From NCBI GenBank assembly GCA_018907035.1, contig JACCIC010000051.1:2809001-2873000 (forward strand): 64,000 nucleotides of DNA, read 5' to 3'. A program made the position numbers and the translations under genes. Positions 1 through 17,200 of this stretch are shown here, one piece after another; the first letter of the stretch is position 1, and each line of letters begins with the position of its first letter. Origin of the DNA: Sycobia sp. Sy_11. Taxonomy: Eukaryota; Arthropoda; Insecta; Hymenoptera; Epichrysomallidae. Under the pieces are notes generated by a model. It made no database searches. It saw only the letters and a program-made list of their open reading frames with translations, and was not told where the DNA came from.

Positions 1-1082
1 GGCCAAGTTTTAAGCATTGACAAAAATTATTTTCTAAAATTATTAAGAAAAAAATATTTTCTATAATAAATTATTCTTTATTTGTATAAAACTATTCAAA
101 TTTGATATAATATAATTTGACGTGGTATGATTCTTGAAATCATTAAAAGTTAAAGAGCAATTAAATAAGATGATTGTAAAGATAGTTGCATTATTTTTAC
201 TGATTTTGAAAAAGACGGACATTTTTGAAAAAGTCTGTATGTATTTGTTATGTAAATCTGACAATTGTTTCTATGACAATTTACCCATATGAATGATACG
301 TTTTTCTAAATGAAATATGTAAATAATCCGAAAATTTATTCTATTTTAATTTTTTGCATTAGCCAAAAAGTATATTTAAAGATTATTTAGTATAAACGTC
401 TTTAGAATATAATTTACAACTAATATTGAATTGAAGAGAATTTAGTCGTTACAAACTAATATTTAATTTCTTTATTATTATGGAAAAAATACGATTAATA
501 TTTTTGAAAATGAAATAATAAAATATACATTATTAAACTGTAGATTCTTTAACTTTTAATAGAATACAGCAGGATCGAATGAATTCAAAATTAGAAACAT
601 TAAAAACTTTTTCTTTATTTCAATCTTTTTATAGATGAATATTCAAAATTAACAATCTCTGTACTTTATTTTATTACTAGATAAAAAATAAATATGAAAG
701 TTTCATCAACTAAATTTTTTATAAATTAACACGACTACGCTCTTACTTGACAGAATGTATATGCATTAATAAAAGGACTATCTAGTCCATATAATATATA
801 TATACCTATACTTACGTTCGAAGGACTCTTGATTATTATTGCATTGTATATTAAAATTTAAATTCAACATATAAGTTCAATAAACGTACTTTTTGCTTTT
901 TGTGCCGATTATACATACCAAAGTTTCAAGGAATGTTTCAATAGGTATAATATGATACAGACAATACTGCATTTGAATAACAGTAATTACATCATCATAT
1001 TTACTTATTCAAACCAGATATTTCTTATCGATTTTATATTTATATAAATGAAATGTAGCATTATTTTATACACATTATTAAA
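1..1082. other. AT-rich upstream flank, no gene seen
   Basis: This stretch has very low complexity and frequent stops in all frames. The only open frame over 60 codons (61-264, minus) has no recognisable protein character. A TATA-like run lies near 1033-1048, about 35-50 bases before the first protease-homologue ATG, and could be part of its promoter; that is inference. Confidence 0.5.
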
Positions 1083-4000
1083 ATGAAGCTAAAACTAGTT
1101 TTATTCTTCGGTCTTTTAACTATAGCCCATGCACGTAAGTAATAGAAAAGATTATTCAATTTTTTAATTTACTTTAATGAATTTGTTTTTGTCGGTCTTA
1201 CAGTCTTTATAAAATAATATATGATAATAATATAATGAAAGTCAGACTGTCTTTGTTTATAATCACCCCCGTAGAATATGAAATGGAAATATTACTAAAA
1301 ATTAAAATAAAAATTAAAAATGAAAGAATCTATATGGTATGTTAATATGACGTCTCGCTTATTAATTAATCATTATAATAATGCGAGCGATAGCCTGATT
1401 TTAGCTGTGACTATGTTTTACCTCAGAAGACCGTCGAATTTTGCCCCTATTTTTGGCCTAGTCTTTGTGACTCAAAGCCAGGAATGTGAGGACGGTGTAC
1501 GAGCAATTTACTCGATTTACGCGAGACAAAACCGTCTGATGACGACAAGTTTATTTTTACAAAGAAAGTATCAGTTGAGTGGCTCGCAAGAAAGAATTCT
1601 GTAGATGCACAATCCCACTACCTAGCTCTCTCCGTGCCAAAAACATAATACTATAATGCACAGTCACAAAATTAATAAGTAAAATCCGCAGCAACAAAGC
1701 GGTTTGATTGGGCGATATTCTACGACGAGGAAGGTTTTGTCCTTATATTAATAGAAGGATCCTCATATTTATAGAATACAGAGTAAATTAAAAGAATTAT
1801 TAAAAGAATGGAAAATTAATCTTATGTTAATGATAGTATTTAAATATTTAACATCTGGAAATGACATAGTAGCTAAATGTTATGGGGTTCGCAAAATTCA
1901 CAAAGAGCAATTGACTTATAGAATAATAATATCATCAATTAATTTTCTAACATAAAAAAATGCTAGATTATTATCAGATATATTAGTTAAAATAGTTGGA
2001 AAAACCAACTCTTCTATTGAAGGTAGTTAGAGTTTTCATGATTCAATTAAGGATATTATTATTTCGAATAATTAATAAGATGAGTTCATTGGATGTAGTA
2101 TCATTGATTACAAATATATCATTAGGCTTATTTAAAGAAATAATAGAAGAAAAATAGACAGTAATGAGTACATATTTTTTTTAATCAGTAGGAATTTTTT
2201 ACTATACGTACATACTTCTACTATCGGATTAGTCTTCAGTATTTCTATTAAGCACTGTCCTTAATTCTTCCCCGCTTTGCGTTAGTCTTATGCCCTCTAT
2301 TTTTGCGGTGTATTTCTTTTTCATCGTATTCCTTGCTGTTTTATATTTTTAAATTTTATTGTTTCCTCCTTCTTGCACATTTTTCAAACTCTTGCTTCAT
2401 TCCCTACCCATATTTCCACACTCTATTGTAGTCCATTTTTTCTTTATTTCTCCTTCCCATCTATTTTCCTCTCAATATTATCCCTCCCATCCTTCACAGT
2501 TTCTGGAAAATTCCGCTGCATTTTCTGTTCACACTTAATTTTAACTTTTCTTATTAAATAATTCTTCAGACTTTCCTTTTGTTTCTCAACTGAAAGTTTG
2601 TTAAGTTTTCGCTATTCCTCAACTCTCCAGCGCTCTTTTTAGTGTCTTCCTTGAATTTGTAGCATAATTATTTGTAATATTTCTTGCTTTTTCCTTGAAC
2701 TATATTAAGTCATTTTCTTCCGTATAACACATGTCTATTAAATATCTCTCTGCTCTTATTCAAATCCCTGTTCAAACCTCTTCTCGCTCCCTTTGACATA
2801 TATAGTTTGGGGTTTGGTTGTTTAACTCTATTGTACTCTTTTTCCAATACTACCGTTATTTTCCTATCATTATAATATTATTCACTCTTTTAAAAATATT
2901 CACTCTTTTTCCTTAGTAATATTCAATTTTTTTTATTATAATCCTGAATTCCCTGTCCATTAATCCCTGATTTATAAATTTCTTCTTTATAACTATTAGT
3001 ATCCCTGCCATTATACTTCCTTTTTGTTTTATCTCTCTGTCATTTTTATGCTTAGTTTCTTCATCCATTATTTTTCGTTATCCTTTTATCAAAAAATAAC
3101 GATGAAAAAAAGAAAGAATGAATAATTTTTATATAAATTAAAATATTTGGGATATTCTGTTTTTATAAGAGTAGATATTTTTCATACAGGGCACTATATC
3201 TTTAGCATTATTACGAATTATAACAAGATTAATATAATTGAATATAGGTGAAAAGGACCGATAAATTAAACAAAGAAGTAAAGAGATATTATTATAAGCC
3301 AAATGGCACTATTAAAAAACTTAAGTGAAAATGAATAACTGAATAAATACGAAAGTATATAATATAGTGTACTATATAAATATCATGCAAAGAGTCTGCT
3401 GAACAAAGTCAAACACTACCGAATTGACAAATACAAATATTACTTTACAAAAATTAAAACGGAAAAAAATATGAAACAAAATGTCAAACTTTATAAAAAA
3501 GTTACAGACATTTTCTTTTCCACTATAAGTTGGTTTAAAAATCAATCAAAAAGATCATTTTTTACTATATCTGTGATTGAATATGATCAAAATTCCTTTT
3601 ATTAATTACTGAGATTTTTAATCGTCAACAAAAATATCTTGATTTCAAAATACAAAGCATTTAATGTGAAACAATAAATAAAATCTTTTAGAATACAATC
3701 AAAGATGCTTACACACAAACAATGTATTTTACTTCCTGAAAAATAATATTTTCATATAATCTGGTTTCCTTCAATTGCCTCATGCTTCTTTAGAAGCAAT
3801 TATTATATTACTGAAGATATTTTCAAACGTTTATGAGTTTTATCACACATGCTGATAAGTACTATGTTTAGATCCAATTGATAATACATTGTTTTGATAA
3901 TTTTTAAAAATGTTTGAAATTCACGGTGAAAAATACAATATTTTAACAATCTTTTTTTCCATATAAAAGGCTTATTTAACGAAACATTGGTCATTCAAAA

Positions 4001-7000
4001 TATCGTTATAAATTATAGATAAGCGCATTAAGGTAGTATATTAAAAGGTTTAAAAATATAATATACTATTCAGATTTTTGAAAAATTTTTACATAATATT
4101 ATTGAATATATTATACAATTGAAAAATACAATACTAAGAGGACAATTTCTACAATTTATTGCATTACTTATCGAAATGTCGATCGTTATATCTCTTAATA
4201 CGATGCTTTATTACATAATTTTTGCAAGTGTTAGATACATTTTTTAGCATTTAATATTATATTGATTCTCTACATGAAAGTATTTAAATTATTGATGTTA
4301 TTTATACTGTGTAGGCTTCGTGAAGCGAATAATTGGAGGTAGTGATGCTCAGCGGGGTTCTTTTCCAAATGTCGTAGCAGTATATGGATTTAGACCCACA
4401 ACCGGCAATAGAATGGGATATTTGTACTGTGGCGGTACCATCTACAACGTAAATTGGATTCTAGTTACAGGATTCTGTGCTTCAGAAATCAATCGTACCG
4501 TGCAGATTGACAATATTAGAGTACTTGCAGGCAAATGGAATCTAACACGGGCGGAGCCATCTATGCAGATGAAACGAATAGTACTTAGTCTTAAACATGA
4601 CGGCTATGATCCAATAGAGTAAGTCATTTTGCACCTGGTTTACTTATTTATAATTAATAAACGTAGTAAATATAGAACAATCTATGTGTTGGAGCAAATT
4701 ATTAGACGTGATTGTTTGATCAATAGCAAATAGTCTGTTACAGATGATTTCGATATTAAATATAATATTAAGACTGTTAGCATTATATGTTAACTAACAG
4801 CAAACAGTTCCTGTAAGTAAATATAAAATAAGATATACTATACTATAACTCGTACTATCACTGGCATGTCAATGATTATTTAAGGAACACAATAACGTTT
4901 ATACACTAGCCAAGTGACAGCGGCAAGTTTCACTAGTAAATAATGAAGTTGAACAATAATGCTGAATGATAAATATTACATTAGGAGAGCCGAGAACCAA
5001 TTAAAGTTAAGATGATATAAACGATCTGTTTTTATTTCTGAGAATTATATTGGCCAATTATTTGGCATTAGAGAAGTGATTATGAAAATGTTTTTATTTA
5101 CTAAAATGCGGGCCTCGGTAAACTTTCTTGGAGCTGATGTCTCTAAAAAGTGTAGTCGTGGTAGGCATGAAACATAAGTCGGTCATTTACTTCAGTGAAC
5201 AAACCGATATATTTACCACCCGAGTTAGCTACATTACCTGTTCTTAGGATAAAAAATGATAAAATTATTCTTATGATATTTCAGGATTTATGCATATATT
5301 CTATATATTTCAGAATTGGCAGATCTATTAATTTAGGTTTACTCAAACTTCAAACACCACTTGTTTTCAATCAATACATCTCGGCGTTTCCAGTGTCAAC
5401 AAATTTCACGTATCCCTCTGGTAATGCCGTAATAGTTGGTTGGGGATCTATGTCGCATGAGCAAGCGAATAAATCTGAATTAGCAGAAATTTTACAGGTC
5501 TTAAATGTTCATGTTATGAATTTGGATCAGTGCAATGACACTATACAATTACTGAGCATTCTAGATGGAGATATGTTTATACCAACTTCCTTTGATGAAT
5601 TGCATTTCTGTAGTGAGCCATATACATGGATTTTAAGGGGCCCATCGTATGTAAGTATCAAATAGAATATATTGTAATGAAAAAGTTCATATAGCGATAA
5701 ACTAAATCATGTATATTGGGAAGTTTTGTACGATAATTACGTTTTAAATTTTAATGTACGACATCAGACAATTGAGCAATGCGACCGATTTTATTTCTCG
5801 GCCCGTGGTAATATTGCGAACCTGTAACTCCTCCACCGTAATAGTAGATCCTTATTCTCACGATTGAGATGTTGACGACCTTTGTACGATGATTTCTTTG
5901 CCAGCTGTTTAGTGTCTTATAACAACGCGTGAGTAGTGCATGTCACGAAAATGGAACAGAGAAATTTAGAACAACGGTATGCGATAAAATTTTGTGCGAA
6001 ACTCGACAAAACCGCGACAGAAACTCATGAAAAAGTGTTTAAAGTGGGTAGTGAACCCTGAGTCGTAGTCAGGTACTTCGGTGGCATGTCGATTTTTAAA
6101 AAGGCTGTGAGAGCGTCAAAGACGAGGCGCAGAGCAAAAGGCCAATTCAAGTGCGAACCGACACGAATGCGCAGCGCGTCTGTGCCCTTGTTCACCAAGA
6201 CCGGCGACTAACCATTCGAATGTTTTCTAACAAGTTGAATATTAACCCGGAAACAGTTAGAAAGATTTTAACCGAAGATTTCGCAATGAAAAAGCTGTGC
6301 GCGAAGATGGTACCGAAGAACCATTCAGATGAGCAAAAAACCTACCGAATGAACATCACTCAAGATTGTCTCGAGCAGGTGGAAAGTGATCCTACTCTTC
6401 TCGATCGAGTTACTACTGGTGATGAAAGTTGGTTTTTTCAATATGACCCCGAAAGTAAACGACAGAGCCAATAGTGGCTATCTTCTAGAGCGGCAAGGCC
6501 AAAGAAGGTGAGCATGAGCAAGTCCAAAGTGAAAACCATGTTCATTTGTTTCTTCTACAGCAAAGAGGTGGTTCACAAAGAGTTTGTACAATTCAATTCA
6601 AGTTCGTTTGTACAATTCAATTCAATTAAAGAATCTATGACGAGGGTACTTGGAGAGGTCCCACACGAAGTATTCCAGAATTGTTACGAAAACTGGAAAA
6701 TGCGCTGGCATAAGTGTATAGATGCGGGAGGGGACTACTTTGAAGGGAATCGCAGTGATGTACGTTAACTTTTAAATATACTCGAGTTTTGAATTTTGTC
6801 GCATTACTTAATTGTCTGACCTTGTATATGCATTTTCGAACCAAGATTCTCTAGGTATATGAGATTACATTGTGCAGAAAATATTCCTTATTGTTTGAGT
6901 ATTGTTTCTTGATAATTTCATTGTACATTTCTAACTAGTCATGTGACATTAATATTAGTGTCTTTGTAGTTTTCATAATTTATTGCCTTGTCCTTTAAAT

Positions 7001-7755
7001 AATACACTTTATCAAAAAGGATTTGATATTTTCGAAACATTACATTAAAAGAAAGGCTACGTATATAATTGAATTTCTTCTCACAAACGATTGGAACTTT
7101 ATAATAAAATATGCATCGAAAATATAAAAAAAGTACAAATATTTTGACAAGAGAAGATCTTGGTAAATAATACTAAATAATGTGAATTCTAATATAGTAT
7201 TTTTAAAAAGAAAAGGTGTTTACACGGTCACTCCATTTCGTTCATTTACAGGAAATTTTCGTCTCGATAATCTCACTAGTAAGATTGTTTACAGTCGTCT
7301 TTGTTCTTAATTTTTTTTTTGAATATATATAGAACAATTGTTGTTTCTGACGGTATAGGCCTCACTTTCTTAACTATTAATTAATAATGAATTTTGGTTA
7401 GCCTTGTCAAGACTTCTCAATATCCTGATTTTAATTCTGATTAACCTAAAGTTTTGGAGTCACTTCATAAAATACATTTCAATGAAAGACCTCTCCAGTC
7501 CATTAAAAAAATAAATAAATAAATAAATAATTAAAGATAATAATTATCATAATTCATTGAACAATATATTATATTTTAATTTAGGGTGATGGTGGCGGTC
7601 CAGTGTTGCAATTAAATGCAAATAATCAATACAATGTGGTTGGAATTATTACTGCAGGAGTCGGTGAGTTAGGTCTTGGAGTACATCTTCACCTTCCTCC
7701 TTTGGTTCCTTGGATTGAAGCGGAAATTGCCAAATTCCCTGATCTACAGATATAG
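1083..7755 (+). CDS. Secreted catalytically dead serine protease homologue 1 (S1 fold), four exons
   Basis: Exons by eye: 1083-1134, 4315-4618, 5314-5650, 7585-7755. All junctions are GT-AG and the phases (1, 2, 0) fit, giving 287 residues. Residues 1-17 form a signal peptide, followed by a short propeptide ending K-R and the S1 activation start IIGG (residues 23-26). The Cys56-Cys72 pair frames the position of catalytic His57, which is Phe71 (motif VTGFC instead of TAAHC). The Asp102 position is Asn125 (INLGLLKL instead of NDIALLKL). The Ser195 motif GDSGGP is GDGGGPV, Gly234. The Cys191-Cys220 disulfide of trypsins is also missing. The protein should be secreted and non-proteolytic, acting by binding. 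In insects, such homologues occur as cofactors in melanisation cascades and as venom components (family knowledge); the role here is unknown. A polyadenylation signal follows at 7849. Introns 1 and 3 carry a Penelope relic and a mariner. The downstream paralogue has the same exon plan. Confidence 0.88.
1260..1740. other. Unassigned moderate-complexity block in intron 1
   Basis: An open frame of 94 codons (1320-1604, plus) lies here in sequence of higher GC than its surroundings. It shows no domain, repeat or splice pattern that I recognise, and it lies inside the first intron of protease homologue 1. It may be an old transposon fragment. Confidence 0.3.
1790..2170 (+). pseudogene. Penelope-like element reverse transcriptase remnant
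   Basis: Conceptual translation gives YGVRKIHKEQ followed by an IISSIN motif, then a VGKTNSSIEGS stretch. After a frame change comes SLDVVSLITNISLGLFKEII. These match in order the conserved Penelope-like RT blocks (YGLPKIHK, PIVSSI, VGxTxS, SxDVVSLFTNIPL). In-frame stops (for example after the ISSINFLT block and after IEGS) and at least one frameshift show it is dead. The GIY-YIG endonuclease part is not visible. It lies in the sense orientation in intron 1 of protease homologue 1. The identification rests on motif order, not on a search. Confidence 0.65.
2230..3080 (-). other. Pyrimidine-rich block (purine-rich on minus strand), possible decayed LINE ORF1
   Basis: For about 850 bases the plus strand is dominated by C and T with few G, in sharp contrast to both flanks. 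Read on the minus strand it is rich in Lys, Glu and Arg codons with scattered stops, as in decayed ORF1 regions of insect LINEs. No zinc knuckle or RT motif was found, so the assignment is weak. The plus-strand open frame at 2373-2561 is a Phe/Ser/Leu by-product of this composition. Confidence 0.3.
3081..4314. other. AT-rich remainder of intron 1, nothing recognised
   Basis: Low-complexity sequence with only short chance open frames, ending in the acceptor at 4313-4314 before exon 2 of protease homologue 1. Confidence 0.5.
5759..6824 (+). mobile_element. Mariner element, internally deleted and inactive
   Basis: Inverted ends of about 27 bases match (the core TCAGACAATT and then AATGCGAC are shared by both ends), and TA lies on each side (5757-5758 and 6825-6826), the usual mariner target duplication. 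The interior encodes mariner transposase fragments: a helix-turn-helix part ending SIFKKAVR, then from 6151 a second helix-turn-helix (KLNINPETVRKIL), and the first catalytic block TGDESWFFQYDP. After KEVVHKEFV the frame jumps to a C-terminal tail, so the second and third catalytic Asp blocks are deleted. Stops (near 6061 and 6472) and frameshifts add to this. It lies in sense in intron 3 of protease homologue 1. Confidence 0.85.
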
Positions 7756-7848
7756 ATGTACTTATAATTTTGTTTTCCATTACTTTTTTTAAACATTATA
7801 TATTTTAGCTTTCAATTGATGCCAGCATTATAGATACATTAAGGTTTA

Positions 7849-7854
7849 AATAAA
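7849..7854 (+). terminator. Polyadenylation signal of protease homologue 1
   Basis: A canonical AATAAA lies 94 bases after the stop codon, within an AT-rich 3' tail. Confidence 0.6.
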
Positions 7855-7859
7855 CGTTT

Positions 7860-11239
<3,380 letters not shown>

Positions 11240-14200
11240 ATGAAGTTACACCTGTTACTATTCTGTTGTCTTCTACCAGCTATTGTAAATACACGTATGT
11301 TCGTATTATGAATATAATTAATTTTTATTTTTAAATAATTTTTATATTAAAAACATAGAATTTTCTTGATTCTTAATATAGTTTGATTTTTCTTAATATT
11401 CTTAATATAGTAATTTTCCTCTTAAATTTCTAAAGTTTGTACTGCTCCATTTACGATAAAGTTCTATTTCGTTTTTCCAATATTTTCTAATTTTTTTTTT
11501 CTTCTGAACGTATTTGGATATATCATCCTGACTCTTGGCTATTTAATTTAATCAACACTATAGAAGATATAATAATGTACGATGTACTGACTTTTTTGAA
11601 ATATTAATGAAAAAACTTATTCTTCAGCGTAATGCTTATAACTTCCGACGTAATGGAATATTTTATTTGAATTGCAAAAATAAAGAAAATCTCATATAGA
11701 TCTGAAGGACTTTAAAGATAGTAAACAATGTTGTCTTTCTCAATGTAATCTTGACCATCATATAATCTTGACGTTAATGTAATCTTGACGAACATTTGTA
11801 GATCATCTTTACATTTTTCAAAATCAGTCATTATTTTTTATTCCAAAAATTAAAAGAGCGTGAAATTTTATGTGAAGAATAAAAATTTTAAATCTGTTAT
11901 TGTAATTTTGGGAAGGACGAATCTAAGAAAAACATAACTAATAAGAATATGAAAATTTGTAAAAAAATATTAAAATATTTTTAAACTAAATATTTACTAA
12001 ATATACGCTCTCTACATATAAAGTTCAAGGTCATTATTTCAATTCATACATTTATCAAAAATAAATTGAAAAATAAATATTTTAAATAGGGTTTAAAAAA
12101 ATTTTTAAACATTAATCAATAAGTTTTTTTCAAACAAAAAAAGAACAAATTATATTTGACCGTAAAATTTTCTACTATTTTCGAATCCAGTTTTAAAAAT
12201 AGCAATTTCCTTATGTAAAAATCAGGCTGATCGTCAAATCATCTTTAAAATAATGTAGGACGAAATGAAGGCTAATGTTAAATGATACATTTAATTTCTG
12301 AAAACTTGTATTTTTTTTTAATCTTGATCTAAGTTACATAAACCACACTACATACAAATAAGTTTTTAGCAATATGCGTAATTTATGGATACTCTTGATA
12401 AGAATTACAAATCTATTATGTGTTTAATACGATATTCTGTATTTTCGAAACATAATGCATTATAGGATTTATTAGTTGATATAGGGGGCGCTATCAAAAC
12501 CGATTACCATATATCAAAAAGATTCAATGTAGAGGCATATTCCCAATAGTGATTCTTAGATCTTGGTCATTTATCTTTCCATTTTGAATTTTAAAAAAGT
12601 CAACTTTGATCTATGTAAATTTATAAAATATGAAAAAACTATCGTTCATGACGCAGATAAGAAGATTATCAGAGTAATAGGCAAATATTAGCCAGGAACT
12701 TAAATAGATTGGAAACTATTAGATCATACACTATGTGCTTTTTTGTCATTAAATATCGTTATTAATAATAATCCTTCTAATTATTTTATCAGCAAAATTA
12801 GGATTACAATTTAAAAATTAAAACACTATTATTTCGTAATAATAATATATTATATAATTCATGTAAATTTTCTTGCTTATAAATATTGAATGTATCTTAT
12901 AAACATTTGTATCTTATAAATATTGATTATTAAAAATTTTTTTTACTCTTTTAATTGATTAAAAATGAATTGAAATTTCAGAAAATTGTATGAATAATAA
13001 TAATAATCTCTGTATTAAGGCTAAGGTGGCTTGATAAATCCGTGACTTTTAAATGAGTAAATAATTTATTGAAACAATTTGGTTTATTATTGAGTATAAA
13101 TTCCTCTTAACTCGATACATTTATTTCAGTGGTATTCAATCTCCCTTTAAATAAAGTAATATTTGTGAAACTCCTTAAAATACTCACTTGTACTATAATT
13201 TCTTTATATGATTAAAATTTTTTACCAAGCCAAGTTTTCATTGTTGAAAATAAAAAATAATTAGATGGTGCTAAATCTGGAGAATGAGATAGTTGAGGGA
13301 GTAATTTATACTGTAATTCTTCTAATTTAGCCCTCGTGTGAGCTGATGAGTTATCGTATTGAAAAAGCACTTCTTTCTTCACTAGATGAGATGCTTTTTT
13401 CAGTATGACTTCAAACCTACTCAATAATGGAGTATAATATAATACTGTCCTGTAATCTTTTTTCCTTCTTCAGGTAAGCGATTAGTATGATACCCTGTGA
13501 GTCCCAAAATACTGTATCAAAGACCTTACCGGTCGAAGGAACAGTTTTTGCTTTTTTCGGAACAGATTTTCTATATTATACATCCACATTTTTGACTATC
13601 ATTTCGTTTCTGGCGTATAGTAATGACTCCATGTTTTAATAACAGGAACATAACGACGCAAAAATTTTGTTGGATTGCGCTGTTCAAGTTATTATTTATC
13701 ATTTAAGTCAAATTATTTAGATGCAACAGCGCGTAGCCACTTATTGTCGACAGTGAGCAAACGCGGCACTCATCTTACAGATAGTTTTCTCACAGCCAAA
13801 ATGTCATGTAAAATATGAAATACGCGTCCGGTCGAAATTTCTACGATGTCAGTAATCTCGCGCATCTTTAATCAACGATCTTCCGGTATCATATCATGAA
13901 TTTTACTCGCCATATCTTGAGTATTCATCTCTTTTGGGCAGCCAGAACGCTTGGCATCACTTGTGTTCATATGGTGTTGAATGAAATTCAGTAAACGACT
14001 TGTGAATCAGTCCATGTTTGCTTAATTGTTTTTGCATGCAGAAAATATTGTTTAATACGCACTAGAAATTCTTTTTTTCCATGCTTTTGTAAAAATAATG
14101 TAACACTGTATTCCAAAGTCTTTCCACAATTTTGTAATCAACGTATCGACTTGAAAGTTTGTATATTATACTTATACTCGTATGAGACGATATTCTCTAA

Positions 14201-17200
14201 AGGACGTAAAATATTTACAATAACACCGCCACCTTTCAAGAAGTCAAGGACTTATCAAACCACCCTCGACACATAACTATGTGTTGTTTCATAATTTTAA
14301 GAAAAGTATAATATTAGACATGCATGAAGTCATAATAATATTCAAAGCCATAAATAAAAATGAAAATGGTACCAAAATGACATCACTTACTTTATTACAC
14401 ATTCTTTCATAGAGATCTTACTTTTTCACCAAATTTAAAGTAAATAATCAATTAATTATATTCATCAAATATATTATTATCTCATGCAATTGCTTGAAAT
14501 TGGTTTGGCTGGGCACTTATATTTCTTCGGTTTGGCAGAAATTTTCATCAAGCATCACTTCTAATTCAACGTCTTCAAAGTTTTTTGGCCTTCTATTTGA
14601 AACGATGAAAGCAATCAAGACATGTTGTTTCACTTAAACTAGAATTTTCGATAATAATTTATGAACTCTTAATGCGAATAGGAGAGAAGTTTTATTCTTT
14701 CTATCAAGTTTTCAGAGCAAATTTAATCATAATTTAAATATTATTTTCATCATCTCGAAGAATATATTTAATCTATTGACTAGCTCTTATTCTACAGACT
14801 TCGTGAAACGAATCATTGGAGGATACGATGCTGATCCAGAATCTCTTTTGAATGTGGTAGCATTGTATGGTTATAACAAATCAGATCAGTCAGTAAAGTC
14901 TCTCTTTTGTACCGGTGTTATCTACAATGAACAATGGGTTCTTACTACAGGATATTGTGCTTCGCAGGTCCAACTTTTACGTGGCCATTTTACAGTAAGT
15001 GCAGGAAAAAGAAGTCTTCAGTCGCCAGAATTATCTATGCAGATCCAAACTGTTGCATACGTTGTTAAACACGAAGATTATAATCCAATGGAGTAAGTAT
15101 TAACATCCATTACTTATCACTAGAGACGGTATTTCATCTTCATAATCTTACGAAATAATAACGTCCATATCTTGGTAATCAGCAATAAATATTTAGATTA
15201 CTAACAAGGAATGCAAAGAATGTAATTTAAACCAATCTAGACAATTGTAAAGAAATTCATCAGGAATAATTCAAACAATTTTTTCTTCTATAGATACTTA
15301 TTATTTACACTAACTTCTCTGTGGATATGTATAAATTATAACTTCTGCCTACACCGTTCACTAACTACCCATATTTTTGTGCCTCGCTGAACTTTAGAGT
15401 CATCCATACCGCGATCCCAGAGCCATGATGAACCATTAAAACGAAAATGAGAATGAGTAAATCGTAGATTTCGTTTTGGGTTCTCATTTTACGTTTTACA
15501 ATATTGAAACAAATTTTATCTGAATCTTTGAAAAATTCTATAATTGGGATGACCCTTATTGCTTTCATAATATTTTTCAAAATTAGTTAAAAAGAAAGAA
15601 AATTTATATCTATTATAAATGTCGTCTGCACCTTAGAAATCGCCATTGTGTAATATCACCAAATAACAACTAATATTATAAAATTTATTCCTAAAGTACA
15701 GATCCAATTTGGGTCAGCCCGAATCTAGAATTGAATAATGAATCGAATGAACTTTATTTCATTTTTCTATTCATGGAATTGAGAAAGTAAAACGAAATCT
15801 ACGATTTTATTATGGTTATAATTATGCAAGTTATCAATTCTGCCGATATAAAGTGAGAATTTTAGTTTCTGATTTTTTGAGGAGGTTACGCTGCATGAAG
15901 TATTCGATACCGTACAAAATTAACTAAAAAATTATGAATCCTGATGCAGTCAATACATGTACACCGTGTCCCATATATAACTGCTCATATTAGCGGCATG
16001 GTATCGGCAAGGAAACGTTATATATAAATATTAAGTACGGTCCCATTTCTGTGAGCTAATCAGGGTTCAGAGAAGTGGGTCATCGTCTGCGAGCGAGACA
16101 AAGGAGGCCAAACGAAGGGAAACGAGGCGAAGTCGAGTGAACACGGCAAAGACCAGTAGTTGTTATTTTTCCTGTCCATTGTCAACGCTCGGGCAGCTAC
16201 TGCTTGGATCTACGGACGCATGGACGAAGCGAGGTTCCCGCGTCTACGAATAAAGATGATGTTTCTTCGTCTACAACGGACCCTACCCATATTTTTGGTC
16301 CAGCTATTCTTTTTTATAACAGCCCATTCCACTGCATTGGAAATAATGAAGAATAGGCGGACGTTTCGCTGGCGCGGACGAACTGACCGCGAGCACACAC
16401 GTGTGTTTTATAAAAACAAATGCCCAACTAAATTTTCAAAATGCTACAATGATTTAGAAATATATATTTGATAATCATATTCAAAACTGGCAAAAATACC
16501 GATTGCAAGGAACTTTGAATGGTAAAAGTGGGATGGTTTTGGGCTCGAGTTACGTATAAACTCGTATAAAATAATTATGAAGCTATTGCATAAGCCCTAT
16601 AAGATGATTTTATCCGATTTTTATCATTCAAATTTCCTTGCAATCAGTATTTTTGCCTGTTTTGTGGAAAAAAAATTAAAACACGTGTGTGCACTGGCGT
16701 CGGTACGTGCGCGCCGGCGCGCAGCCGCTACGTTCCCCATGTTCCCCGGCTACGTTGCGCATATTCCACATACGATCAATACTACTTTTTATGCTTAAAC
16801 ACTCTTTTATTTATATTTTATAGAAGTTACTGTTCATCATAAATTTTTTGGACTTCCATAAGAATCCATGTATAGCTTATAAAAATGTCATACATTCAAA
16901 CTTGGTTTCCTCAAAATTTTGTTCGAAAAATTATTAAAATAAGGAATCCATTAGACTTATTGTACCTGAATAAGTAAAAGTAAATGGTATATGTATAACT
17001 TCTGTCGAAGAAACCTTCTTAAAGCACATAGACATCTATCGACAATATATATCAATTTATAGAATCCCTGCATGCAAGGGTAAACTGAAAAACACGTAAA
17101 ACTATTGTTTTCGATCGTTGAGCCAGTTCTAGCATGTTGCATACAGGAGTCATATTAGTTCCACCATTATGCTTTAGTTGGCGACGTATATTTTGGCGCC

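Noticed and set aside
5195..5313. Upstream part of the open frame that contains exon 3 of protease homologue 1
   Set aside because: The sequence before 5314 is intron; the acceptor at 5312-5313 restores the phase from exon 2 and matches the paralogue exactly.
16160..16471. Open frame of 103 codons, and the antisense frame 16398-16210
   Set aside because: Both lie in the foldback-type repeat and reappear in degraded form in the second copy without coding features.
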